Of a DNA stretch of 64,000 bases, positions 1 to 7,994 are shown piece after piece. The stretch's first letter is position 1. Each line of letters begins with the position of its first letter. The translations under genes were made by a program, and so were the position numbers. Below the pieces are notes generated by a model that ran no database searches, was not told where the DNA came from, and worked only from the letters and a program-made list of their open reading frames with translations. This stretch comes from Deltaproteobacteria bacterium UBA5205 (GTDB lineage: Bacteria > Desulfobacterota > Syntrophorhabdia > Syntrophorhabdales > Syntrophorhabdaceae). The stretch is from the NCBI GenBank assembly GCA_002412715.1, contig DHVP01000024.1:62001-126000 (forward strand), in the 5' to 3' direction.

Positions 1-1517
1 AGGCGGTCCTCGGCGGGAACGGCATCGGGAGAGCCTTCGATGTATCCGCCAAGCTGTTTGAGAAAGTCCTCTTTCAGGCGTTTTTCACTTCGTGCACTTT
101 CAACGAGCCCCTTGAGCCTTTCCATCTCCCGCGCCGTCTTGTCGCGCTCGGCAAGCAGCGCCGATTCCCGCACGGAGAGGGACTCCTTTTCACGGAGCGC
201 GTTTTGAAGCGAATCGTGAAGCGCCTGACGCTTGCCGTTGAGGGAGGCCATCAGTGCATCAAGTTCGCTGCGCTCGGCTGCCTGCCTTTCGATCCGTTTC
301 TGTTTTTCCTTTGACAGTCTTTCAATTTCAGCTATTTTGTTTCTTGTCTCCGTAAGCGAGCTCATTGAGACGAAGAGCCGTGTCCGGGAGTCCTCAAGCT
401 TCTGTTCGTTCTCTTCGATGTCTGTCTTGAACGTCTGCGCGACGTCCTGCGCCCTGGTCTCTTTCTCCTTCTCCTGTTGTAATTCCTCTGTCAGGATGCC
501 GGTTTTCTCCCTGAGGGCGTTGATTTCACCTTCATGCCGGGATATCTCGCCTGCAATTGAGGATTCTTCCTGGGAGAGTCCTTTGACGGAAAGCTCGAGA
601 CGCTTGATTTCCTCACCCAGGTACTCGATCTCAAGAAGACGGCTCTCCATGTCTTTCTCTTTGCTTTTTAAATCGACTTCCATCTGCCGGATAATATTGT
701 CGGTGAGAGAGAACTCACTTTCCTTCGCCTCGAACTCTTCCGCCAGGGTGGCCTTTTCGGCTTCCTTCTGCAGAATCTCTTCCTCGAGGTCCGCCTGTCG
801 TTCCCTGACTTTTGTCATCCGTTTGCGGAGCCTGGCGTAGCCGTCAAGGAGGAGCTGCCTGTCGATCTCGTGGAGCCTGTCGGCCAGTTCCTGGTATGCC
901 TTCCAGCGCTCCCATTCCTGCTCGGCTTTGCCAAAGGAGACAGTGACCTCCCGGTATACGTCCTCGATGCGCTCGAGATTGGCGGTGGTTTCCGTCATGC
1001 GGGCGACGGCATCGCGTTTCTTCTCTTCGAACCGCGTTATGCCGCTTGCCTCTTCGATGACGATGCGCCTCTCGGGGGGTTTCATGGAAATGAGGGCCTC
1101 TATCCGGCCCTGTTCTATGATGGCGTAGGAATTGGTGCCAAGGCCCGTTCCCAGAAATGCATCCTGCACATCCTTGAGCCGGACGATCTTGCCGTTCAGG
1201 GAATATTCATTTGTACCGTCCCTGTAAATACGTCTTTTTACAATGAATTCCTTGTCGCCTTCGGTGAGGTCGAGGGTTACCTCGGCGATATTGACGGGCC
1301 TCTTGCCGTTGCTGCCATGGAAGATGACGTCGCCCATATCCTTGACCCTGAGGCTCTTTGTACCCCTCTCGCCGAGGACCCAGACGATGGCGTCGACTAT
1401 GTTGCTTTTGCCGCAGCCGTTGGGCCCGACGACGGACGTAATACCTTCACCGAATTGGAAGACGGTGCGGTTAAGGAATGACTTGAAACCGAAAATTTCG
1501 AGTCTGGACAGTTTCAT
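1..1517 (-). CDS. smc: Chromosome segregation ATPase SMC (N-terminal part, cut by window edge)
   Basis: This is the first ~505 residues of SMC; the rest lies left of the window. SMC forms a ring-shaped ATPase that compacts and segregates the chromosome. The translation opens MKLSRLEIFGFKSF and has the Walker A motif GPNGCGKSN at residues 31-39. A Q-loop segment with AIIEQGRIEALI follows. From about residue 170 onward the protein is an almost uninterrupted charged heptad pattern (EIERLSKEKQKRIDRQ and similar), the arm coiled coil. The hinge and C-terminal Walker B half are not in view. The ATG overlaps the stop codon of gltX as ATGA, so the two genes are translationally coupled. The identification is firm; only completeness is unknown. 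Confidence 0.96.
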   Translation of the reverse strand, partial: MKLSRLEIFGFKSFLNRTVFQFGEGITSVVGPNGCGKSNIVDAIVWVLGERGTKSLRVKDMGDVIFHGSNGKRPVNIAEVTLDLTEGDKEFIVKRRIYRDGTNEYSLNGKIVRLKDVQDAFLGTGLGTNSYAIIEQGRIEALISMKPPERRIVIEEASGITRFEEKKRDAVARMTETTANLERIEDVYREVTVSFGKAEQEWERWKAYQELADRLHEIDRQLLLDGYARLRKRMTKVRERQADLEEEILQKEAEKATLAEEFEAKESEFSLTDNIIRQMEVDLKSKEKDMESRLLEIEYLGEEIKRLELSVKGLSQEESSIAGEISRHEGEINALREKTGILTEELQQEKEKETRAQDVAQTFKTDIEENEQKLEDSRTRLFVSMSSLTETRNKIAEIERLSKEKQKRIERQAAERSELDALMASLNGKRQALHDSLQNALREKESLSVRESALLAERDKTAREMERLKGLVESARSEKRLKEDFLKQLGGYIEGSPDAVPAEDR

Positions 1518-2917
1518 TGAATCGATTCAACAGCTCGCGTGAGTCTTTTCCCTACTGTCTCTTTTCCCAGGATAGCGACGACTTCGAAGATCCCGGGGCT
1601 TACAGTTCTGCCGCACAGGGCCACCCTGACAGGCTGGATGACAGCGACAGGTTTTGCGTTGTATTTCTTCGTCAACCCTTCGATAAGCACCTTGAGGGCC
1701 TCCTCTTCATCCATGGAGGTGATTGCCGTGAGGCCTTCGGCAAAATCAAGGAGGACCGGTTTCGTGGCGGCTGTGAGAAACTTTGCCCGTGCGGCCTCGT
1801 CGAAGGGAAAGTCGTCACGGAAGAAATATTCCGACATCCGCGCCATTTCCTTCAAGGTTCTGGCCCGTTCCCGGAGACTGACGACGATCCTGACAAGCCT
1901 GGCATCGCAAGAGGTTTCGATTCCCAGACCTTTGAGAAAAGGCAGGAGCCGACCTGCGATTTCTTCTTCAGGCAGCGTCTTCATGTAATGGCCGTTAAGC
2001 CAGGTGAGTTTGTCCATGTCGAAGACGGAAGGCGATTTTCCGACGGCGGGAAGGTCGAATTTCTCTACCAGTTCTTCCTGCGTAAATATCTCCTGGTCGC
2101 CGTGCGCCCATCCGAGCCTTGCCAGGTAATTCATGAGTGCCTCGGGCAGAAAGCCGTCGTTGCGATACTCGAGAAGCGATGTGGCACCGTGTCTCTTGCT
2201 GAGGCGGGCCTTGTCCTTTCCGTGGATAAGGGGAACATGGGCGAACTGCGGGACGGGGTATTTCAGCGCCTCGTAGATGAGTATCTGCCGCGGGGTGTTG
2301 TTGATATGATCGTCGCCGCGGACAATGTGGGTGATGCCCATCAGAGCGTCGTCGATGACAACGGTGAAGTTATAGGTGGGTGTATTGTCGGTGCGGAAGA
2401 TGATCAGATCGTCGAGTTCTTCACATCTGAACGTAATGGTGCCGCGAATGAGGTCGGTGAAGCTTACCTGGCCTGTGATGGGACTCCGGAACCGAATGAC
2501 GAAGGGCTTGCCTTCGTTGGAAGTGTCATCGGGCGGAAGGTCACGACAGGTCCTGTCGTAATGGGGTTTGCCGCCCTCTTTCAGGGCTTTCTTCTTCTTT
2601 TCCTCGAGAACTTCGGGGGTGCAATAGCATTTATACGCATGTCCTGCCTCGAGAAGCCTGAAGGCATGTTCGCGATAGATGTCCATCCGGTCTTTCTGAT
2701 AGTATGGACCCTCATCCCAGTGAACGCCCAGCCAGGAAAGGCCGCCCAGGATGTCGTCGACATACTCTTCTTTCGAACGTTCGACGTCAGTGTCCTCTAT
2801 TCTGAGGACAAAAATACCGCCGTGATGTTTTGTGTAGAGATAATTGAACAGGGCGGTTCTCGCGCCGCCAATGTGGAGGTTCCCCGTTGGACTCGGCGCG
2901 AACCTTGACTTGACCAT
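1514..2917 (-). CDS. gltX: Glutamyl-tRNA synthetase, first copy
   Basis: The 467-residue class I synthetase charges tRNA with glutamate in the cytoplasm. It starts MVKSRFAPSPTG with the HIGH-type box HIGG at residues 15-18, and carries the KMSKS-type box as RLSKRHG near the middle. A CYC...C cluster follows the catalytic core. An ATG 24 codons upstream gives no homologous residues. The chosen ATG at 2917 has a GGAGG ribosome site 7 bases away and begins the conserved strand. It is coupled to smc downstream and has its own sigma-70-like promoter. A second gltX lies at 6.6-8.0 kb, which suggests the two copies divide tRNA-Glu and tRNA-Gln work in an organism relying on GatCAB. That division is inference. 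Confidence 0.97.
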   Translation of the reverse strand: MVKSRFAPSPTGNLHIGGARTALFNYLYTKHHGGIFVLRIEDTDVERSKEEYVDDILGGLSWLGVHWDEGPYYQKDRMDIYREHAFRLLEAGHAYKCYCTPEVLEEKKKKALKEGGKPHYDRTCRDLPPDDTSNEGKPFVIRFRSPITGQVSFTDLIRGTITFRCEELDDLIIFRTDNTPTYNFTVVIDDALMGITHIVRGDDHINNTPRQILIYEALKYPVPQFAHVPLIHGKDKARLSKRHGATSLLEYRNDGFLPEALMNYLARLGWAHGDQEIFTQEELVEKFDLPAVGKSPSVFDMDKLTWLNGHYMKTLPEEEIAGRLLPFLKGLGIETSCDARLVRIVVSLRERARTLKEMARMSEYFFRDDFPFDEAARAKFLTAATKPVLLDFAEGLTAITSMDEEEALKVLIEGLTKKYNAKPVAVIQPVRVALCGRTVSPGIFEVVAILGKETVGKRLTRAVESIQ

Positions 2918-2948
2918 TATGATGTCCTCCAGATTAAAGATTGTAGTG

Positions 2949-2977
2949 ATTATAAAGGAAAATGTCGTCGGCATCAA
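2949..2977 (-). promoter_or_regulatory. Sigma-70-type promoter for gltX-smc
   Basis: On the minus strand TTGATG (2977-2972) and a perfect TATAAT (2954-2949) are separated by 17 bases. The predicted start is near 2942, giving a leader of about 25 bases that contains the GGAGG site of gltX. Confidence 0.55.
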
Positions 2978-3040
2978 TCCATTTTTCAAAGGGGCCGTCC
3001 GCGGACTTCCATCGTAGACGAGCCCGTTTTTTGAAAAAAA

Positions 3041-3070
3041 TGAACTTTTTTTGTTTCGGTAGTATATAAT
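3041..3070 (+). promoter_or_regulatory. Promoter placed for a leaderless ankyrin-gene transcript
   Basis: A perfect TATAAT lies at 3065-3070, with a weak -35 (TGAACT, 3041-3046) 18 bases upstream. The ATG of the ankyrin gene begins only 7 bases after the -10 box, so transcription would start at or next to the ATG. No Shine-Dalgarno sequence is present. Confidence 0.45.
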
Positions 3071-3077
3071 GATTTAA

Positions 3078-3683
3078 ATGGACAACAGATTTCTTAGTGA
3101 ACTGATCACGGTGAGCGAAAAGGGCGACCTGGAAAGCGTGGTCCAGTTCATCGGGAAGGGCGCCGATGTCAACGGGACCGACCCGAACGGCAATACTCCG
3201 CTCATGTATGCGTCGATGCACGGGTTTACCGATACGGCACGATTCCTGGTCGATAATGGCGCCGACGTCAACGCCGCGAACACCAAGGGCGTAACACCCC
3301 TTGCCTACGCCTGCAGGAACAACCAGGTGGGTGTCCTCAGGTTTCTGGTATCCCGGGGTGCGAACGTGAACGTCCCCGACAGGGACGGCGGCACGGCCCT
3401 TACGTTTGCCTGCAGGAGCGGCCAACTGGAGATTGTTCGCCTCCTCGTCGAAAACGGTGCTGATCTCAACGCACGGGACCACGACGGCAATACGCCTCTC
3501 ATGTGCGCCATTTCCAGCAAGTTCGCCGGGATAATCAATTTTCTCATCAACCGGGGCGCCGACCTGATGATAATGAATAATCATAACAAGACGGCCCTCG
3601 ATCTTGCCAACGAGAAAGGGCTCCTCAGGATCGTCAACGACATAAAATTCAAACTCCTGGAACGGCAAAAACAGGTATCCTGA
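3078..3683 (+). CDS. Ankyrin-repeat protein
   Basis: This 201-residue protein consists almost entirely of ankyrin repeats. At least five 33-residue units can be read, each with the G-A-D-(V/L)-N turn and DxxGxTPLxxA opening (for example DPNGNTPLMYASMHG, DHDGNTPLMCAIS). There is no signal peptide or membrane segment, so it is presumably a cytoplasmic protein-binding scaffold; the partner is unknown. The first repeat starts within 10 residues of the ATG, which supports this start. No ribosome site precedes it, and a -10 box sits immediately upstream, so it may be translated from a leaderless mRNA. It is followed by the promoter of carD and appears monocistronic. Confidence 0.9.
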   Translation: MDNRFLSELITVSEKGDLESVVQFIGKGADVNGTDPNGNTPLMYASMHGFTDTARFLVDNGADVNAANTKGVTPLAYACRNNQVGVLRFLVSRGANVNVPDRDGGTALTFACRSGQLEIVRLLVENGADLNARDHDGNTPLMCAISSKFAGIINFLINRGADLMIMNNHNKTALDLANEKGLLRIVNDIKFKLLERQKQVS

Positions 3684-3762
3684 ATCCCTGAGGCATTTTC
3701 CCCGGAAAGCAGGGATGACGCCTTGAATTCTTTACGGATTACTGCGTAAAAACAATTACTTA

Positions 3763-3791
3763 TTTAATTTTTCTCAATATTATGCTACAAT
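3763..3791 (+). promoter_or_regulatory. Extended -10 promoter for the carD operon
   Basis: TACAAT at 3786-3791 is preceded by TG-C (extended -10), with TTTAAT at 3763-3768 as a weak -35 at a 17-base spacing. The leader is about 37 bases and carries a GGAGG site in front of carD. Confidence 0.45.
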
Positions 3792-3834
3792 ATGGCAACC
3801 TAGCCGAAAAACGATTACAACTATCGGAGGCGTA

Positions 3835-4362
3835 ATGTTTGATGTAGGAGAAGTTGCTGTATATCCAGGGCATGGTGTCGGCCGGATCGAGTCCATCGAG
3901 GATAAAGAGTTCTCAGGTACAAAACAGTCATTTTACATTATCCGTATCCTTGATACGGACATGACCATCATGATACCCATCGACGGCGCGAAAAATGCCG
4001 GTCTCAGAAGCGTTATCGATGCTTGCGATGTTTCAAGGGTTTATGACATCCTGAGAGACAAGAATATTGTTCATGATAACTCCCCCTGGAACAGGCGGTA
4101 CAAGGAATACATGGAAAGGATCAAGAGCGGCTCCATTTTTGAAGTGGCGACGGTCCTGAAGGAACTTTACAATCTGCGATACTGGAAGGAGCTTTCCTTC
4201 GGTGAAAAGAAGATGTTCGAGATGGCGCGGAACCTTATCACCAAGGAATTGTCCATGTCGATCGGAACCGAAGAAGTAATGGTGGAACAGGAGATCGAAG
4301 AGATCTTTCTCGTTAACAACAGCAATCAAAAGGGCAATACCGCAAATCACCATAAGGGCTGA
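3835..4362 (+). CDS. carD: CarD/CdnL-family transcription regulator
   Basis: This 175-residue protein begins MFDVGEVAVYPGHGVGRI, the conserved start of the CarD/CdnL/TRCF RNA-polymerase-interacting domain (about residues 1-60). An all-helical C-terminal half follows (residues 70-160, with SFGEKKMFEMARNL). In the family the N-domain binds the beta subunit of RNA polymerase and the helical part contacts promoter DNA, stabilising open complexes at rRNA and housekeeping promoters. GGAGG lies 6 bases before the ATG. It is followed after 4 bases by the PIN-TRAM gene and then ispD-ispF, a gene order familiar in Desulfobacterota, so it is probably the first gene of a housekeeping operon. Confidence 0.93.
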   Translation: MFDVGEVAVYPGHGVGRIESIEDKEFSGTKQSFYIIRILDTDMTIMIPIDGAKNAGLRSVIDACDVSRVYDILRDKNIVHDNSPWNRRYKEYMERIKSGSIFEVATVLKELYNLRYWKELSFGEKKMFEMARNLITKELSMSIGTEEVMVEQEIEEIFLVNNSNQKGNTANHHKG

Positions 4363-4366
4363 TTGC

Positions 4367-5410
4367 TTGGATATATTTGTTCAGATAATTCTGCTTACCG
4401 TTACGACCCTTACCGGCTATTTCATACTCAAAGAACTACTATCGAGCGGCGTCTGGGGGCTCGTCGGGGCAACATGCGGCCTCATCCTGGGCTATGCTAT
4501 CCTGAAGATCGAGCTGAAGCTCAGGGATATATCGCTGAAGATCATTCTCGGAAGCCTCACGGGGGTGGTCGTCAGCCTTTTCGTTGCGAATCTTTTCGTG
4601 TCCCGTCTGCTTCTGGCCCTCATCAAGGACATCCCCATCACGCTTCCCATTTACATTCTTTTTTACTTCATAATGGGCTATCTCGGTTTCGTCCTTGGAA
4701 AAGAAAAGAGCAAGACCCTCGACCTCTCCAGGGTTCCGCTGTTTGACAGGCTGGAAGAGGACAAAGACATCAAGCTTCTCGATACAAGCACGATCATAGA
4801 CGGGCGCATAGCGGACATTTGCGAAACGGGATTCTTACAAGGAACACTGGTCATACCTCAATTCGTCCTTTACGAGATACAGCATGTTGCCGATCATCAG
4901 GACCCGGTGAAAAGGACCAGAGGCCGCCGCGGCCTCGATGTCCTGCACAGGCTGCAGAAACAGACTTTTTTGAACGTAAAGATCGTCGATTATGATTTCC
5001 CTAAATTGAAAGATGTGGATACGAAACTCATTGCACTTGCAAAGCGGCTGGGGGGCAAGATCATGACCAACGATTACAATCTCAACAAGGTGGCTGAACT
5101 GCAGGGTATCGAGGTCCTCAACATGAACCAGCTTGCCATGTCGCTCAGGCCTGCGATGCTGCCGGGCGAACAGATTACCATAAAAGTGCTCCGTGAAGGC
5201 AAAGAATACGGTCAGGGGATCGGATACCTCGATGACGGGACCATGGTTGTCGTCGACGATGCCAAAAAGTATCTCGGCAAATCCGTGGACGTTGTGGTGA
5301 CGAGCGTACTGCAGACGACCTCGGGGCGTATGATTTTCTCGAAGCTCAAGGAACAGGCCGACAAGGACTATATCTTTCCCGACCAATACCAGTTAGAAGA
5401 ACAGGCGTGA
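4367..5410 (+). CDS. PIN-TRAM domain membrane protein (YacL-like)
   Basis: The 347-residue protein has about four N-terminal transmembrane helices (residues 1-110). A PIN nuclease-fold domain follows (from about residue 135; LDTSTIIDGRI supplies the first acidic residues and TNDYNLNKVA a later one). A C-terminal TRAM RNA-binding domain spans about residues 265-335 (LPGEQITIKVLREG). Relatives such as YacL are thought to be membrane-anchored RNases; the substrate is unknown. The start is a TTG 4 bases after the carD stop, with AAGG upstream. No ATG fits before the first helix. Its place between carD and ispD suggests co-transcription rather than a role in isoprenoid synthesis. Confidence 0.9.
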   Translation: MDIFVQIILLTVTTLTGYFILKELLSSGVWGLVGATCGLILGYAILKIELKLRDISLKIILGSLTGVVVSLFVANLFVSRLLLALIKDIPITLPIYILFYFIMGYLGFVLGKEKSKTLDLSRVPLFDRLEEDKDIKLLDTSTIIDGRIADICETGFLQGTLVIPQFVLYEIQHVADHQDPVKRTRGRRGLDVLHRLQKQTFLNVKIVDYDFPKLKDVDTKLIALAKRLGGKIMTNDYNLNKVAELQGIEVLNMNQLAMSLRPAMLPGEQITIKVLREGKEYGQGIGYLDDGTMVVVDDAKKYLGKSVDVVVTSVLQTTSGRMIFSKLKEQADKDYIFPDQYQLEEQA

Positions 5411-5417
5411 TGACAAC

Positions 5418-6116
5418 ATGAGAACAATCGCTATTATTCTTGCGGGCGGCGCAGGAAAAAGAATGGGGACCGCCACCAACAAGCAGTTCCTGCTCATAGA
5501 GAACAAGCCGATCATCGTCCACACACTGCAGATCTTCGAGGACTGCAGGGCCGTGGATGGCATCTACCTCGTTGTGAACCAGAAGGACCTGCCCCTCATT
5601 CAGGAGGAGATCCTGGAGACGTACAAGTTCAACAAGGTCATGAAGCTCGTCATCGGGGGCAAGCTCAGGCAGGATTCCGTGAGAAACGGGCTGGAGGCGA
5701 TCGACCAGCCCTGCGATGTCGTCGTCATACACGATGGGGCACGGCCCTTCATCTCGCCCACCTTCATCGAAAAAGGGATCTTTCTCATGGAGATGTACGA
5801 TGCCGTGATACCGGCATTGCCCATGAAGGACACCGTCAAGGTCATCTCGAAGGAAGGCTTCGTGGTGAAGACCCTCGAGAGGGATTCTCTCTGGCATGTG
5901 CAAACCCCGCAGACTTTCAAATATCCCCTCATCATCAAGGCGTACCGGGAGGGGATGGCCAAGAAGCACTACGGTTATGATGATGCTACCTTTATCGAGC
6001 ATATGGGCAAGAAGGTAAAGGTAATCGAAGGTTCGCCGTACAATATGAAGATAACGACTCCCGAAGACCTGACGATAGCGAAGGGTTTGCTTTCTCAGCT
6101 CAAAGGAAACCTATGA
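5418..6116 (+). CDS. ispD: 2-C-methyl-D-erythritol 4-phosphate cytidylyltransferase
   Basis: IspD (232 residues) joins CTP to methylerythritol 4-phosphate in the non-mevalonate isoprenoid pathway. The nucleotide-binding signature AIILAGGAGKRMG lies at residues 5-17 with the conserved lysine of NKQF after it. VVIHDGARPF (near residue 105) and the C-terminal KITTPEDL motif are also present. The length is normal for the family. It starts 7 bases after the PIN-TRAM gene and overlaps ispF by 4 bases (ATGA), a typical ispD-ispF coupling. Confidence 0.97.
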   Translation: MRTIAIILAGGAGKRMGTATNKQFLLIENKPIIVHTLQIFEDCRAVDGIYLVVNQKDLPLIQEEILETYKFNKVMKLVIGGKLRQDSVRNGLEAIDQPCDVVVIHDGARPFISPTFIEKGIFLMEMYDAVIPALPMKDTVKVISKEGFVVKTLERDSLWHVQTPQTFKYPLIIKAYREGMAKKHYGYDDATFIEHMGKKVKVIEGSPYNMKITTPEDLTIAKGLLSQLKGNL

Positions 6117-6586
6117 GGGCGGGGATAGGGTTCGATGTGCACCGGCTTACAGGGGGCAGAAGGTTAGTTCTCGGCGGTATCGAAATTCCTTTCGAGAAGG
6201 GCCTTCTCGGACATTCCGACGGTGACGTCCTCCTTCATGCCATCAGTGATGCAATACTGGGGGCCGTCTCGGAAGATGATATCGGCGTCCATTTTCCGGA
6301 TAGTGACAAAGATATCGAAGGCATCGACAGTGCGTTGATACTTGAACGGGTCTCGGGGATAGCCCGCGACAGGGGTTACCGTGTCGTAAACGTGGACAGC
6401 GTTGTCGTGGCCCAGATGCCGAAGATCGCGCCGTACCGCGAAGCGATGAAACAAAGGATCGCCGGGATTCTGTCCATCGATGCCCGTATGGTCGGTGTAA
6501 AAGGGAAAACAACCGAGGGATTGGGGTTTACAGGCCGGGGCGAAGGAATAGCCGTCCACGCCGTCGTGCTCCTTGAAGAAATATAG
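6113..6586 (+). CDS. ispF: 2-C-methyl-D-erythritol 2,4-cyclodiphosphate synthase
   Basis: IspF (157 residues) cyclises CDP-methylerythritol 2-phosphate and releases CMP. The metal ligands are visible as GFDVHRL (Asp8, His10) and LGHSDGDVLLHAI (His42). The C-terminal TTEGLGFTGRGEGIA motif is intact. The start overlaps the ispD stop by 4 bases, so the two are translationally coupled. IspD and IspF catalyse non-consecutive steps but are frequently adjacent or fused. Confidence 0.97.
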   Translation: MRAGIGFDVHRLTGGRRLVLGGIEIPFEKGLLGHSDGDVLLHAISDAILGAVSEDDIGVHFPDSDKDIEGIDSALILERVSGIARDRGYRVVNVDSVVVAQMPKIAPYREAMKQRIAGILSIDARMVGVKGKTTEGLGFTGRGEGIAVHAVVLLEEI

Positions 6587-6622
6587 AGCCATAATGTATG
6601 CGGAATCTTCAGGATTTATGAA

Positions 6623-7987
6623 ATGGTCAGGGTAAGGTTCGCTCCAAGCCCGACGGGGTACCTTCACGTCGGGAATGCAAAGACAGCCCTCTTCAACCAT
6701 CTCTTCGCGAGGAAGAATGAGGGTGCCTTTGTTCTTCGCATGGAGGACACCGACGTTGAACGCTCCGATGTCTCCTACGAACAATCAATCATAGACGATT
6801 TGCGCTGGCTTGGGATCCAGTGGGATGAGGGTCCGTTGCGCCAGTCGGACCGCCTGAATATATACAGGTCCCATGCGCTGAGCCTTCTTGACAACGGACT
6901 GGCTTACAGGTGCTTCTGTTCCGAAGAGGAGCTTTCCGCGGCCAGGACGAGGTCGCTGTCGAGGGGCGAACCCCCGCGATACAGTGGAAAATGCGGAAGA
7001 CTCTCCCATGAAGAGGCTCAGAGGCTCGTGAGCGAAGGGCGGCCCTTTACCGTTCGTTTCCGTTCCGACGGCAGGCCGATCGCGTTCCACGATGGGATAC
7101 GGGGAGAGGTTTCTTTCCCGAGGGGCCACGTGGACGACCTCATTATTCTCAGAAGGGACGGCACACCCACCTACAACCTTGCGGTTGTCGTCGACGATAT
7201 GCTCATGGGCATTACCCACGTCATACGCGGCGCCGATCATATCTCCAACACCCCCAAGCAGATAGCCCTCTTCGATGCCTTCAAGAGCCTGCCGCCCGCA
7301 TATGCCCATCATTCTCTTCTCACGGGTGCCGACCGCAAGCCTCTGAGCAAGAGACACGGGGCCACGCGGGTCATTGATTTCCGCAGCGCGGGCGTGGTCA
7401 GCGAGGCCCTGGTCAACTACCTGTGCACGATGGGCAGGAGTGTGGCCACGGAAATAATGGACATGGACGAACTGGTCCGGACCTTTTCCCTTGACTCCGT
7501 CTCCGGTTCGGACAATATTTTCGATATGGAAAAGCTTCTCTGGTTCAACAGGGAATACCTGAAGCACATGCCGCTATCGAGGCTTATCGAAGAAGCAGGG
7601 CTTGCAGCTCCCGACGCGGTGAAGATATCCGCCGTTCGAGAAAACGCCGCGACGCTGAACGACCTCAGGGATTACATGGAAATATTCAGTGCGGCGGATA
7701 TAAAGGAAAATGCGCTCCGCTACCTGATGAACACGGCGGCAGCCGCGGAGACAGGACGTGCCGTGAAGGAATTGATGGGCGGCCGCGAAGGACTTTCCTT
7801 CGAGGAACTGACACAGACATTGAGGCGACCTGCGGACCTCAAAAAGAAGGATTTCTTCATGATCCTCAGAGCCTTCATTACAGGACGGTCCGACGGCCCG
7901 CCCCTCAAGGAGATCTTTCCCCTTGTGCCCGTCGATATCATCACAGGTCGCATCGATGCCTATCTCAACCCCAGGCATAAAGGATAA
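6623..7987 (+). CDS. gltX: Glutamyl-tRNA synthetase, second copy
   Basis: This 454-residue paralogue of the enzyme at 1.5-2.9 kb starts MVRVRFAPSPTGYLHVGNAK (HIGH-type HVGN) and has PLSKRHG as its KMSKS box. A CFC...C cluster is kept. The anticodon-binding C-terminal region differs strongly from copy one and is slightly shorter. In bacteria without GlnRS, a second GluRS may be specialised for misacylating tRNA-Gln before amidation by GatCAB. Which copy does this here cannot be read from sequence. It follows ispF after 36 bases, and the histidine kinase gene starts 8 bases after its stop, so it probably belongs to the same transcript. Confidence 0.95.
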   Translation: MVRVRFAPSPTGYLHVGNAKTALFNHLFARKNEGAFVLRMEDTDVERSDVSYEQSIIDDLRWLGIQWDEGPLRQSDRLNIYRSHALSLLDNGLAYRCFCSEEELSAARTRSLSRGEPPRYSGKCGRLSHEEAQRLVSEGRPFTVRFRSDGRPIAFHDGIRGEVSFPRGHVDDLIILRRDGTPTYNLAVVVDDMLMGITHVIRGADHISNTPKQIALFDAFKSLPPAYAHHSLLTGADRKPLSKRHGATRVIDFRSAGVVSEALVNYLCTMGRSVATEIMDMDELVRTFSLDSVSGSDNIFDMEKLLWFNREYLKHMPLSRLIEEAGLAAPDAVKISAVRENAATLNDLRDYMEIFSAADIKENALRYLMNTAAAAETGRAVKELMGGREGLSFEELTQTLRRPADLKKKDFFMILRAFITGRSDGPPLKEIFPLVPVDIITGRIDAYLNPRHKG

Positions 7988-7994
7988 CACCCCG

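Noticed and set aside
1517..2908. 463-codon plus-strand open frame opposite gltX
   Set aside because: It lies antisense to a clear synthetase, shows no motif, and long antisense frames are expected at this GC content.
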